Of a stretch of DNA of 37,702 nucleotides, positions 16,901-24,551 are shown in pieces. The notes under the pieces were generated by a model. That model ran no database searches and had not been told where the DNA came from. It was given only the letters and a program-made list of their open reading frames with translations. Where the stretch lies: positions 1 to 37,702 of the forward strand of contig JAZQWL010000049.1 of the NCBI GenBank assembly GCA_045632305.1, given 5' to 3'. Source of the DNA: SVTX01 sp045632305 (GTDB lineage: Bacteria > Bacillota > Clostridia > Oscillospirales > CAG-272). Every line of letters starts with the position of its first letter. The stretch's first letter is position 1. The position numbers and the translations under genes are program-made.

Positions 16901-17201
16901 GCTTGATGACAAGATTTCTGCACTCAACGAGGCAATCGCAACCGCAAAGGAAGCCCTTGAAGCAACCGATGCGGCAGACAAGAATGAGCTTACCGCTAAG
17001 ATCGATGAAGCATACGCTTCTCTGAATGCAGCTATAAATGCTGTACAAAAGAATCTCGATGAAGTTAAGGCAGCTCTTGATGAAAAGGACAATCAGCTTC
17101 AGACCTTTATCATTATCGTGTGCGTCATTTCCGGCGTAGCGTTCTGTGGATGCGGTACTATCGCAGTATTCTACATCATTGATAAAAAGAAGAAAATCTA
17201 A
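13917..17201 (+). CDS. Large surface protein: InlB-type repeats, coiled-coil stalk, C-terminal membrane anchor
   Basis: The ATG at 13917 has GGAGG at 8 bp. The 1094-residue product has a signal peptide (cleavage likely after TANA, residue 28) and a unique stretch to about 115. Three Listeria-Bacteroides/InlB B-repeats follow (about 117-362; motifs GYTFxGW and YAxWTPN), then two related beta repeats (about 364-520; motif VTFNG, YxFTMPA), an Ala/Glu/Lys/Asp-rich coiled-coil stalk (about 520-1060) containing 76-residue repeats, and a membrane helix (about 1062-1085) with a basic KKKK tail. There is no LPxTG motif, so it is held by the helix. The arrangement puts the InlB head far outside the membrane on a rod, as in adhesins. 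It lies behind the putative LytTR operator and ends at a strong terminator. Confidence 0.88.
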   Translation: MKKRILGILITLVMLIGLVITTSITANAAIHIDGQVNPYVLSAGDIISETYITPDYGNSLTVYKATSVNDTTPDGEIIATLITSRDQKYLQEPYYVTYVSDTVLVLYPLKTCTITFNPNGGVGDTKTINGYQEVPLSKQAVSFETYTRTNYTFTGWNTAANGTGTTVTDDFVPTSSNNTVYAQWTPNTYTITFDAQGGTTTLNSLSVIYGSNQNNKLDTNLNPTKVGYTFDGWFDAPTGGNQVYKMSNGSCMKGAYWTNPWDVSGTGATWQYPNNVTLYAHWTPNTYTVNFNANGGEVATTSTSVIFDTTYGTLPTPTRTGYTFMGWYTDSVNGNKVESSTAVTIADTQTLYAHWEKIVYNVTLGESLHGNVNIPTPNATMDDTVAVIITPDAGYEVDAVTFNGVAATKGSQDNYTFTMPAADAVVAVTYKKIPYNVTLINDGTAAGGSFSVDMSTATIGDTVTITVDPNLGYLIESVTFNGFAATNNGDGTYSFTMPAQNVSVSVAFDVDLPAIAKELQLLNDADAALQTAISNGDNDLTAEISALSTAITNAQNAINNLDNGYATDDQLDALKTALEAAENTMTTAINALKDRVTEIENKLSGIDLSQIATNKQEVADLTTELDAVKDTVDQLDNTFINNTELSAALGNLKAELDEADALLEKAIQDVQDNLDAAKKELSDAITALDEAMKKADSDLSAEIAALNTALTNAKDALEKADADNKAELIEKIDEADALLEKAIQDVQDNLDAAKKELADAITALDEAMKKGDSDLSTEIAALNTALTNAKAALEKADEDNKAELTEKIDEADALLEKAIQDVQDNLDAAKKELADAIEAIETAMENGDADLSDKIAALAKALAKAQEELENTIADNKAALEAKMAVANTLIKDSIKQVQKNLDTAKKQLETAISDGDTALSGKIAELNEALATAQATLATTQAALTAVDEANKAELISKIDAADATLDAAIKAVQKNLDDAKTELNNAIANGDTALDDKISALNEAIATAKEALEATDAADKNELTAKIDEAYASLNAAINAVQKNLDEVKAALDEKDNQLQTFIIIVCVISGVAFCGCGTIAVFYIIDKKKKI
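15885..16430 (+). repeat. Near-identical 228-bp tandem repeats in the coiled-coil stalk
   Basis: Copies begin at 15885, 16113 and 16341, exactly 228 bp (76 codons) apart, and share long runs such as EADALLEKAIQDVQDNLDAA. The third copy diverges after about 90 bp. Further units with the same pattern, but more diverged, continue to about 17050. High DNA identity points to recent duplication and probable length variation between strains. Confidence 0.9.
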
Positions 17202-17220
17202 TTAAGTTAATTAAACATTA

Positions 17221-17253
17221 AAGCGGTGAGCTTCGGCTCACCGCTTACTTTTA
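17221..17253 (+). terminator. Intrinsic terminator after the surface-protein gene
   Basis: Perfect 11-bp stem AAGCGGTGAGC and GCTCACCGCTT around a TTCG tetraloop (17221-17246), followed by a moderately T-rich stretch. Confidence 0.85.
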
Positions 17254-17345
17254 CAAAATACTGAAAAATAGTGTGATACTTGATTTCATCGACAAGTATT
17301 ACAACGAATATAACGAGATCCCCGCAGTAAGAACCATCGCAGAAG
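17249..17345 (+). pseudogene. Possible remnant of a LexA-type helix-turn-helix gene
   Basis: In one frame the sequence reads ILDFIDKYYNEYNEIPAVRT then IAEG, which resembles the first two helices of the LexA DNA-binding domain (ILDFI...G.PPSVREIAE). Homology then stops and the frame continues as unrelated sequence into the antisense of the next gene. There is no ribosome binding site and the segment begins inside a terminator tail. I read it as a fragment; chance similarity over about 24 residues is possible. The remainder of the gap to 17470 holds only a weak hairpin with a T run (about 17447-17467). Confidence 0.35.
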
Positions 17346-17470
17346 GCAAATATAAAAGAGAAAACGGCATAACCGAAACTTTGGTTACACCGTATCTCAT
17401 TATTAGAAAGGTCGCTCTTAGGTATCCTATCTGCTTTATGGTAGGTAGCCCAAGGGCTTCTTTTTTTATT

Positions 17471-17890
17471 TTATGCAAGGGAAGCGATGGTCTTGTCAAC
17501 CCAAGCAAGGATAGCTGTTTCTTCCTCGGGAGTAACCTTGGAATCGAAAAGTCCCATCTTAACGTTAAGCACATCCTCAATTACGTTAGCGCCTGCCTCA
17601 CGAACGAGCGCCTTTGTCTTTTCTACCGCCTCGGGCGCGCCTGCAGAGATAATTGCAACGTTTGCTGTTCTTGCCTTTGTAAGCTCACGAACGAAAAGTC
17701 TGTAATCATCGGGAAGATTTGCCTTGAGATTAACCGTAAGAATAACAAGTCTTTCCTTATCGCACGCGTATGCGGGTGGAATCTTATCTACGGAGTTTAC
17801 GTTAAGCTCGTACTTTGCCTTGATCATGTTAGCGATAGCCAAGGACTTCTTTTTTTCGGGGTAGCAGAGAACTCTCATTTTAATAGCCAT
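17471..17890 (-). CDS. Flavodoxin-like protein of unknown function
   Basis: The start chosen is the ATG at 17890, because the GGAGG site (17899-17903) lies exactly 8 bp before it; an ATG 15 bp further upstream would contain the ribosome binding site. The 139-residue product alternates strands and helices in a flavodoxin-like order (MRVLCYPEKKKSLAIANMI, RLVILTVNL, ANVAIISAGAPEAVEKTKAL). The usual phosphate-loop T/S-x-T/S-G-N-T motif is not obvious, so FMN binding is uncertain. It is the last gene of the minus-strand operon, 72 bp after the TIGR03936 gene. Confidence 0.65.
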   Translation of the reverse strand: MAIKMRVLCYPEKKKSLAIANMIKAKYELNVNSVDKIPPAYACDKERLVILTVNLKANLPDDYRLFVRELTKARTANVAIISAGAPEAVEKTKALVREAGANVIEDVLNVKMGLFDSKVTPEEETAILAWVDKTIASLA

Positions 17891-17962
17891 TTTATTTTCC
17901 TCCATAACGGATATTTCCGTTTATTTTATTTGATTAAGTATAACACCGACCTAAAATGCAGG

Positions 17963-18697
17963 TTATACAAAAAGTGACATATCCGCCGTCATGAATTTAT
18001 TTCTCATGATCGTATAGCTTTGATTTACATCATAAAGAGCAAGAATTCCCAAATTCTGACGAAGCGCATTTACAATATATTCGGGATTAAGGTTAGCAGT
18101 GCTTCCCGTTGCAAGAACGGTATTTATTACAAGAGCACCGTCGACAAATTTCGCATCGATCGACTTAATAAATTCGCGAATATCCACATCCTTCTCACCC
18201 GATTTTGTCTTCTTTGTCATAACAACGGGAGCAGAGAAGAGCGCGGCAATTTTCGCGGGAGTAGCTTCATCGCAAAGCGAGGATTTGATCTTTATAGTAT
18301 AATCAGCAAGGGCAATATCGTTGAATTTATTTTCGGGCTTGTATACGTCAAGGACGTACATCTCATCGGTAAGACATGCATTAAGCTGATTTTTGATCTC
18401 CTCAAAGGTTATCTTTCTCTCTATTTTCAGATCCGCCATTTCACACATGGATTCGCAGCCAACCGAAAGCGGCGCGCCAAACACAAGCTTTGCATGGGGA
18501 TTAAAGCCCTTCGTATACCACATGGGAATTCCCGCGCGAACGAGAATTCTATGGAAGGTTCTCTGAAGATCGAGATGGGAAATAAACTGAAGAGTTCCTG
18601 TTTTACAGAATTTAATACGTACTGTTTTGGGCTCGGGGAGCATTTCTCGTTCATATCGAGAATAACAACCCTTTATGCTTTTTTCTTCGGACAACAC
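17963..18697 (-). CDS. TIGR03936 family (DUF2344) radical SAM-linked protein
   Basis: The 244-residue protein has the family signature near its N-terminus: VRIKFCKTGTLQFISHLDLQ, then RAGIPMWYTKGFNPHAKLVFG. The start chosen is a GTG at 18697 with GGAGG 9 bp upstream, inside the end of the radical SAM gene, giving a 25-bp overlap and translational coupling. Family members are found next to, or fused with, TIGR03960 radical SAM proteins. The function is not established; a role in tRNA or rRNA modification is often suggested from context. In many bacteria the pair precedes rng and rplU, which are absent here. Confidence 0.88.
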   Translation of the reverse strand: MLSEEKSIKGCYSRYEREMLPEPKTVRIKFCKTGTLQFISHLDLQRTFHRILVRAGIPMWYTKGFNPHAKLVFGAPLSVGCESMCEMADLKIERKITFEEIKNQLNACLTDEMYVLDVYKPENKFNDIALADYTIKIKSSLCDEATPAKIAALFSAPVVMTKKTKSGEKDVDIREFIKSIDAKFVDGALVINTVLATGSTANLNPEYIVNALRQNLGILALYDVNQSYTIMRNKFMTADMSLFV

Positions 18698-20532
18698 GTT
18701 CTTTCACCTCCAAGCTTATTTGCGCCGCATCCTGAACACTTTTCACGGCAATTTGGCGTACATTCCTCAGCGTGCGCTCGCTTACTTTCGCGAATAAGGA
18801 ATTCCTTACTTACACCGCAATCGATAATGTCCCAGGGAAGGACTTCGTCGTAAGAATATCTTCGGTTTGCATAGAATGAAGGATCAACTCCTGTTCTTTC
18901 AAATACCGAGATCCAATTATCGTAATTAAAGAATTCGCTCCATGCGTCGAATTTGAAGCCCTCCTTACAAGCCAATGCAAGCGCGGGCGCCAAGCGTCTG
19001 TCACCCTTTGCAAGTACGGCTTCAATACGGCTCGTCTCTGCATCGTGATGCTGATAACGAATCTTCTTATCCTTAACGCAACTGCCTACAAATTCCTGCT
19101 TTTCCTTTAACACTTCAATTGAATCCTGCGGCTCCCACTGGAAGGGAGTAAATGGCTTAGGGATAAAGCAAGATACGCTGAAGGTCACCTGGGGAGCTTT
19201 AGCTTTATTTCTATTGGGATTAGCGTAAAACGCCTCTATAACACGCTTCGCAAGCGCGGGAATACCCGCAAGATCCTCATAGGTTTCTGTGGGAAGTCCC
19301 TGCATAAAATAGAGCTTAACCTGTGTCATGCCCGCATCGAAGGCAACGTTTACGGCTCTCATGAGATCATCCTCGAATACGTTCTTGTTGATTACGTCAC
19401 GAAGGCGCTGAGTACCCGCCTCGGGCGCAAACGTAAGAGATGAAGAACGAACTGACGCAACCTTATCCATAAGCTCCTTGGTAAAGCTGTCCACACGAAG
19501 CGAGGGAAGCGATAAGCTAACCATATTATCATCCGTCCATTCGAGAAGACTTTCGGTAAGCTCACGAAGATGAGTGTAGTCACTGATAGACAGGGAAGAA
19601 AGGGACATTTCTTCATATCCCGTATTTTCGAAAATACACTTTGCCTGCTTATTCAAAACGTCAGGGGATTTTTCACGTACGGGACGGTAAATAATGCCCG
19701 CCTGACAGAAACGGCAGCCGCGAATACATCCACGGAAAACCTCAAGCATGATTCTGTCGTGTACTACCTCGGAGTACGGCATAATAGCATAATCGGGGAA
19801 AGGAACCTTATCAAGATCCTTGATAATTCGCTTTTCAACTACTGCGGGGATGTCATCATAAACGGGTGTATATGCCTTGATAGTGCCGTCCTCGTTGTAC
19901 TCGACAGTATAAAGCGAGGGAACGTAAACACCCTTGATAGTTCTCGCCGCCTCATGAAGAAATGCGGATTTTGTATATCTGCCTTCCTTTTTCATGTTTA
20001 TGTAGAGACGAACGATCTCAACGAGCATTTCCTCGCCTTCACCAATATTGAAAAGATCAAAAAAGTCTGCTATGGGCTCAGGGTTATACGCGCAAGGGCC
20101 ACCGCCGATAACGATGGGGAAGCTCTCATCTCTTTCGGACGCGTAAAGGGGAATACCCGCAAGATCAAGCATGTTGAGCACGTTTGTATAGCTCATTTCA
20201 TACTGAAGAGTAAAGCCCAAAAAATCAAAATCTCTTACGTTGTCCTTACTTTCATGCGCCCACAGAGGAATATTAAGCTCTCGCATTTTTTCCTCCATGT
20301 CGGTCCAGGGTGCATAAACGCGTTCGCACCAAATGTCGCTCTCACGGTTGAGACAATCGTAAAGAATTCTCACACCGAGATTGGACATGCCGATCTCATA
20401 CGTATCCGGAAAAGCAAATGCGAATCTCGCGTTGACCTCTTCGGGATTTTTTATAATCTGTCCGTATTCACCGCCGGAATATCTTCCGGGCTTTGAAACC
20501 TGCTTCAATACGGAATATAACTTTTCGTTCAT
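18673..20532 (-). CDS. TIGR03960 family B12-binding-domain radical SAM protein
   Basis: The 619-residue protein has an N-terminal B12-binding-like domain (about 30-180, with IGGGPCAYNPEPIADFFD), a radical SAM core with the cluster motif C269xxxC273xxC276 (GCIRGCRFCQAG), the SLSLPSLRVD and LTFAPEAGTQRLRDVINK segments, and a Cys-rich tail (CTPNCREKCSGCG, then CC). The order and length fit TIGR03960 proteins. The substrate is unknown. The start ATG follows the stop of the upstream 963-codon gene directly (TAAATG), so translation is coupled to that gene. The TIGR03936 partner overlaps its end. Confidence 0.92.
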   Translation of the reverse strand: MNEKLYSVLKQVSKPGRYSGGEYGQIIKNPEEVNARFAFAFPDTYEIGMSNLGVRILYDCLNRESDIWCERVYAPWTDMEEKMRELNIPLWAHESKDNVRDFDFLGFTLQYEMSYTNVLNMLDLAGIPLYASERDESFPIVIGGGPCAYNPEPIADFFDLFNIGEGEEMLVEIVRLYINMKKEGRYTKSAFLHEAARTIKGVYVPSLYTVEYNEDGTIKAYTPVYDDIPAVVEKRIIKDLDKVPFPDYAIMPYSEVVHDRIMLEVFRGCIRGCRFCQAGIIYRPVREKSPDVLNKQAKCIFENTGYEEMSLSSLSISDYTHLRELTESLLEWTDDNMVSLSLPSLRVDSFTKELMDKVASVRSSSLTFAPEAGTQRLRDVINKNVFEDDLMRAVNVAFDAGMTQVKLYFMQGLPTETYEDLAGIPALAKRVIEAFYANPNRNKAKAPQVTFSVSCFIPKPFTPFQWEPQDSIEVLKEKQEFVGSCVKDKKIRYQHHDAETSRIEAVLAKGDRRLAPALALACKEGFKFDAWSEFFNYDNWISVFERTGVDPSFYANRRYSYDEVLPWDIIDCGVSKEFLIRESKRAHAEECTPNCREKCSGCGANKLGGERTCCPKKKA

Positions 20533-23424
20533 TTATTGTTTAGCTCGCTTTCTCTTAATATCAAAAGAATTCAATACAACCGACAAAACAGAAATCGACT
20601 GTAATAGGAATATAACCGTCAAGGTTATAAAGTTAAGATTCATGCCTGCTTTTTCAAGCAGAGCAAAAATAACGAATATTACCGAAGCTATGCAACCTAC
20701 GATTGAAGAGGTGAAATTGATGATTTTGTTAATTCTCTTCGTATGGTTGAGCTTTCTCGCTTCAAGCAAAGGATGAATAATATTTTTTGCATCGTCAAGC
20801 GCAAAAATTCCGCCGTCAGCAATGGAATCTGCTCGTCTGTCGTAAAAATGCTCGGGCTTATAAGAGGTGATTGCGGAAGCCCCATTAATCTTATTCTGTT
20901 CAAAGTAATAATCGTTTACGGTAGGATCGTAAGACTCCACGGCAACCTTGATTCCGTTTTTGTGAAGCTCAGACGCCAAAGCAGCAAACTCGTCGCTGAT
21001 TTTACTATGTATAATATATCCGAGTCTCGGAACGCCATCAATAGCAATGTAAATTACGTTGCTGCTCTTATTAACGCTCGAAGAAGTATGAACGTCGCGA
21101 TCCGATGAAACGCGGATTCCGTAGGTTGACATAAACGCGGCATCACCAATGAGCATATATATAGAAGAATCCATGTAAAATTCTATACCGTTATCACGGA
21201 GACAAGAAACAGAAATAACAGTTTCCTCGTCCTCCTGTGAAAATTTACTTGAAACGATTTTGGAAACAGGTCCTCCCAACGCTCTTAGCGCGCGGGCAGT
21301 AATTTTCATCGCGCTCGCGATATCGCTGTCAGTCTGTGGGCGAATCTCTATCTTCTTCACGATCTCAATAGCGCATTCATCATCAAAAATCAACGTATCT
21401 GCGCTTAAATACTCATTGTCAGACTTATCTCCAACGATCGCGCAATTCTTTTCCTTGAGAGCAAGAACAGAGGAGAGCTTCGGTAAAGCTTTTACAAGAG
21501 AGAAGGACATAGGCATACTCATAAGAATAATCACGATTGAGGAATAGGCCGCCGACGCAAGACTACCTTCCTTTATCAAGGCGATACAACCTATGATCAA
21601 CGCCACCACAAATGCTCCTCCAAGAAGGTAGAAGCTGCCTCCAAGTCGATTCTGCTTTCTGCTCGTTTTTAAGAAATACGCAGAAGGAACGCTCGTTTTT
21701 CTGATTCGGAAGGTATGATTTTCAGAGAAGTCCTCGGATAATTTACCGAATTGCTTTTCTATTGGTGTTGGCTCATCTTTCGTCTTATTAAGCTTCTCAG
21801 CTGTATAGATGTCTGCGGCGCTCGAGATCACCTCGAAGGTGTTTGCCTCAGCCATACACTCTATATATTCCGAGAATATCATCGCAAAAACATACGTAGC
21901 GGCAAAGAACCCGCAGGGAAGCAGAATGCCGCCGAAATAAGTTCCGCTCGTAATACAAATATACAAAATCGAAAAGATATTATATACGAGGGTACATGCC
22001 ATAACTACCGCAGGCACCGTATTAAAATTCGGCTCTAACTTAAATAATCCGATAACGCCCTTCTTAAATCCGTCAAATCCGATAACGGACACGGTCGCCA
22101 AAATCACAAGTTCAATTATTGAATACACAAGGAAATTAACGCTTACCGCAAAGCAATTGACGATAGCCATAAAGAAGAGAACAAGCGACAAAGAAAGTGT
22201 CACAGCCGACTTGATTAAAAGCTCTTTTCTATCCTTGATATATTTATCCTTGATTTGCGGTATCTGTAAATTATCGGAGTATTCCTCGCCGCAATAACCG
22301 TATATTTTTCCGTCATTGGTCAAAGCTTCATCGTTTCGTCTTTTGATCTCGTTGGTTCTCTCGCGGCCTACCTCAGCTTCTGCTTCGTCATCATAACCGA
22401 AATCAAGAAGAAGGGAAATTTCCTCGTCGTCAAGCTCGGGAGCTTCGGCATCAACGTCAAAATTTACGCTATCATCAGCAATCTTGTACGGTACGAAAGC
22501 GGCATCAGAAAGATGTCCCTGCAGAGGATCGCTCATATAAACAGAATCATCCTCCGCCTCGGCCTTATCAACTTCAAGAGCAATCTCTTCCTCAACGTCG
22601 GGCAATATCGCGGAAATGTCGAGAACAATTTCATCATTGTCAAGGTTCATCTGACCTATAATATCATCAATAGTTTCCTTGGGATCAACTTCCTCAAAAG
22701 AAGGCGCGGTTAATGTGGGCTGAATATTAAAGTCATCTTCTTCGGGAACAACGGGGACAATATCAGACTCGTCACCGAGCTCGGATTCAACGATAACAAC
22801 GTCATCAGTGTCGAATGAATACGGATCGTTCTCTGCAGGCATATCAACGATATCACTCTCGTCAACGTCTTCCTCTTCGATATCAAGGTCAAACATTCTG
22901 GAAATATGCTCATTATGAGAGCTTTTCGGCTCAACCGTCGCAACATCTTCCAAACCAAGCTCGTCGTAAGCTGTTTTCATCTGACTGCTTTGAGGGAACA
23001 TTACCGCAAAAACATCATCAACAATTGCTTTATCATCAAGCTCGTCTTCCATTATTTCTTCAATAACGGGCTCGTCCTCGATTATTTCTTCAATTGCGGG
23101 CTCGTCTTCAACTATTTCTTCAATAACGGGCTCATTTTCAATAATAACTTCTTCGGGCTCTTCTTCAACGCTAAAGTCCGCAAAATCTGCCAGAGAATAA
23201 TCCGATTCCACAGTTATATTCTCAGGATCGGGACTCTCGGTGGCAGTAAATTTATAAACGTCCTTGTCCGTATCGCCGTCAGAAAAGTAATTTGAGAGCA
23301 TTCTCTGGAAATCGTCCTCGGATTCATCGGATGCAGAATTGTCTATATTATCATTGCCCGAATAAGACTTTTTGAGCTGCGCCAATATCGCGTTCAGCTC
23401 CTTGTTTTCATTCTTCTTACCCAC
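20533..23424 (-). CDS. Probable pseudo-P-type ATPase: P1B-like membrane protein lacking catalytic motifs, with acidic N-terminal region
   Basis: The 963-residue protein starts with about 395 very acidic, low-complexity residues, including 10-residue EPVIEEIVED-like repeats near 89-129. A membrane part follows with four helices (about 403-520), two more (about 597-617 and 626-650) and two at the C-terminus (about 902-923 and 929-951). The order and details resemble a P1B heavy-metal ATPase: SMPMSFSLVKALPKL replaces the CPC helix (637-639 MPM), TLIFDDECA (677-685) stands where TVAFDKTGT is expected, YMLIGDAAFM resembles the N-domain VLVG motif, DGVPRLGYI and LHKNGIKVAVESYD resemble the P-domain stretch ending in TGD, and SISVLSVVLNSFDIKRKR matches the usual SSVSVVLNALRL tail. 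DKTGT, TGE and TGD are all lost and the actuator region is only about 75 residues. It is likely a non-catalytic membrane scaffold or regulator. Confidence 0.7.
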   Translation of the reverse strand: MGKKNENKELNAILAQLKKSYSGNDNIDNSASDESEDDFQRMLSNYFSDGDTDKDVYKFTATESPDPENITVESDYSLADFADFSVEEEPEEVIIENEPVIEEIVEDEPAIEEIIEDEPVIEEIMEDELDDKAIVDDVFAVMFPQSSQMKTAYDELGLEDVATVEPKSSHNEHISRMFDLDIEEEDVDESDIVDMPAENDPYSFDTDDVVIVESELGDESDIVPVVPEEDDFNIQPTLTAPSFEEVDPKETIDDIIGQMNLDNDEIVLDISAILPDVEEEIALEVDKAEAEDDSVYMSDPLQGHLSDAAFVPYKIADDSVNFDVDAEAPELDDEEISLLLDFGYDDEAEAEVGRERTNEIKRRNDEALTNDGKIYGYCGEEYSDNLQIPQIKDKYIKDRKELLIKSAVTLSLSLVLFFMAIVNCFAVSVNFLVYSIIELVILATVSVIGFDGFKKGVIGLFKLEPNFNTVPAVVMACTLVYNIFSILYICITSGTYFGGILLPCGFFAATYVFAMIFSEYIECMAEANTFEVISSAADIYTAEKLNKTKDEPTPIEKQFGKLSEDFSENHTFRIRKTSVPSAYFLKTSRKQNRLGGSFYLLGGAFVVALIIGCIALIKEGSLASAAYSSIVIILMSMPMSFSLVKALPKLSSVLALKEKNCAIVGDKSDNEYLSADTLIFDDECAIEIVKKIEIRPQTDSDIASAMKITARALRALGGPVSKIVSSKFSQEDEETVISVSCLRDNGIEFYMDSSIYMLIGDAAFMSTYGIRVSSDRDVHTSSSVNKSSNVIYIAIDGVPRLGYIIHSKISDEFAALASELHKNGIKVAVESYDPTVNDYYFEQNKINGASAITSYKPEHFYDRRADSIADGGIFALDDAKNIIHPLLEARKLNHTKRINKIINFTSSIVGCIASVIFVIFALLEKAGMNLNFITLTVIFLLQSISVLSVVLNSFDIKRKRAKQ
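23045..23145 (-). repeat. Degenerate 30-bp tandem repeat in the acidic N-terminal region
   Basis: About three copies of a 30-bp unit encoding E-P-V/A-I-E-E-I-x-E-D, differing mainly at third positions and one or two codons. The repeat lies in frame, so copy-number change would lengthen or shorten the acidic region without a frameshift. Confidence 0.8.
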
Positions 23425-23458
23425 AAGAAAAGCTCCTTTCGTAAGATTTCGGATTAAA

Positions 23459-24352
23459 TCATTTATCGGCTCTGTGCTGTCTTGCTATCTCGCAGAGAAT
23501 AACAGACGCCGCAGTTGATACGTTAAAGGAATTAACGTGTCCGTACATAGGGATGGACGTAATAATATCACAGTTATTCTTTACGACCTCGGAAACACCG
23601 TCGCCCTCACTACCGAGAACGATCGCACATGCTCCGCGGAAGTTCGTTTCATAATAGGGCTGACCGCCCGCCTCTGCCGCGAAAATCCATACGCCCTTTT
23701 CCTTGAGAGCGCGGATAGTGTTTGAAATATTTGCAACCTTTGCGATTGCGAGATGCTCAATAGCGCCTGCGCTCGACTTGGATACAACAGGAGTGAGACC
23801 AACCGCGCGACGCTTGGAAATAATAAGTCCATGCGCGCCCGAGCCCTCAGCGCATCTTATAAGAGAACCAAGATTGTGGGGATCAGTGATACCGTCGGCA
23901 ATTACGATAAAGGGAGCTTCTCCACGTTCCTCGGCAATTTTCAATATGTCGTCAACGTCACAATATTCCTTCTCGGAAGCCATAGCAATAATACCCTGGT
24001 GGGGGAGGTGGCCGCACATCGCATCGAGCTTTGCCTTATCGGATTCGACTACGGGAATTCCGCGGTTTATCGCCTCGGCAACAAGAACAACTATAGAGCC
24101 CTCACGCTCGCCGCGTTGAACGAGCAGCTTGTCTATCTCGCGACCCGACTTCAACAGCTCACGAACGGCATTTCTACCGACAACGAGTCCCTCCGTATTT
24201 ACGTTTTCGTTTTCTATGTAATCTCTCTGCTCCTGACGGGGACGGGAAGTATTCTTATCGTATCTCTTGCCCGAACTCTCACCGCGTCTGTCGTAACTGC
24301 TTTTCTTTGAATCAAACTTTTTATTACCCTTGTAATTCTTGTTGTTTTCCAT
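23459..24352 (-). CDS. rlmB: 23S rRNA (guanosine-2251-2'-O)-methyltransferase RlmB family
   Basis: The 297-residue protein has a basic, disordered N-terminal extension (about 1-50), a substrate-binding domain beginning GLVVGRNAVRELLKSG, and a SPOUT methyltransferase domain with DPHNLGSLIRCAEGSGAHG, VVSKSSAGAIEHL, IVLGSEGDGVS and SIPMYGHVNSFNVSTAASV. These are the three motifs of the TrmH/RlmB group. RlmB methylates G2251 in the ribosomal P loop. TrmL or TrmH-type tRNA methylation is less likely given the N-terminal domain. It is the first gene of a minus-strand operon; the 963-codon gene follows after 34 bp. The basic extension is longer than in most RlmB proteins. Confidence 0.9.
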   Translation of the reverse strand: MENNKNYKGNKKFDSKKSSYDRRGESSGKRYDKNTSRPRQEQRDYIENENVNTEGLVVGRNAVRELLKSGREIDKLLVQRGEREGSIVVLVAEAINRGIPVVESDKAKLDAMCGHLPHQGIIAMASEKEYCDVDDILKIAEERGEAPFIVIADGITDPHNLGSLIRCAEGSGAHGLIISKRRAVGLTPVVSKSSAGAIEHLAIAKVANISNTIRALKEKGVWIFAAEAGGQPYYETNFRGACAIVLGSEGDGVSEVVKNNCDIITSIPMYGHVNSFNVSTAASVILCEIARQHRADK

Positions 24353-24403
24353 AATTTCAACTTATTCCTTCGTATAAAGTCAGATTTGTGTACAATTATA
24401 ATT

Positions 24404-24432
24404 ATTATATCATAAATTGCCATTTTTGTATA
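24404..24432 (-). promoter_or_regulatory. Probable promoter of the rlmB operon
   Basis: On the minus strand TATACA (24432-24427), a 17-bp spacer and a perfect TATAAT (24409-24404) lie about 52 bp before the rlmB start. The -35 is only a 4-of-6 match. The rest of the 198-bp gap is AT-rich, with a terminator at its far end. Confidence 0.45.
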
Positions 24433-24527
24433 GCCATATTTTGAAAATTATTTAATTTTTATTCGATAATTTTCATTATTTTATTATATATTTCTCTTTC
24501 GTTCGACAAAATGAGATCAAATTTAAA

Positions 24528-24551
24528 AAACGGAGCATTTACGCTCCGTTT
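24528..24551 (-). terminator. Intrinsic terminator after the carboxypeptidase homologue
   Basis: Perfect 9-bp stem (AAACGGAGC and GCTCCGTTT on either strand) with a 6-nt loop. On the minus strand it starts at the stop codon of the gene above and ends in a T run, so the D-Ala-D-Ala carboxypeptidase-like gene closes its operon. Confidence 0.88.

Noticed and set aside
16382..17092. Ala/Ser-rich frame opposite the coiled-coil stalk
   Set aside because: It is a shadow of the Ala/Glu/Lys codons of the stalk and has no ribosome binding site.
13917..17201. Sortase-anchored (LPxTG) protein
   Set aside because: No LPxTG-like motif precedes the C-terminal helix; the helix and basic tail explain the anchoring.
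20533..23424. Functional heavy-metal exporting ATPase
   Set aside because: DKTGT, CPC, TGE and TGD are all missing, so ATP-driven transport by the known mechanism is not credible.
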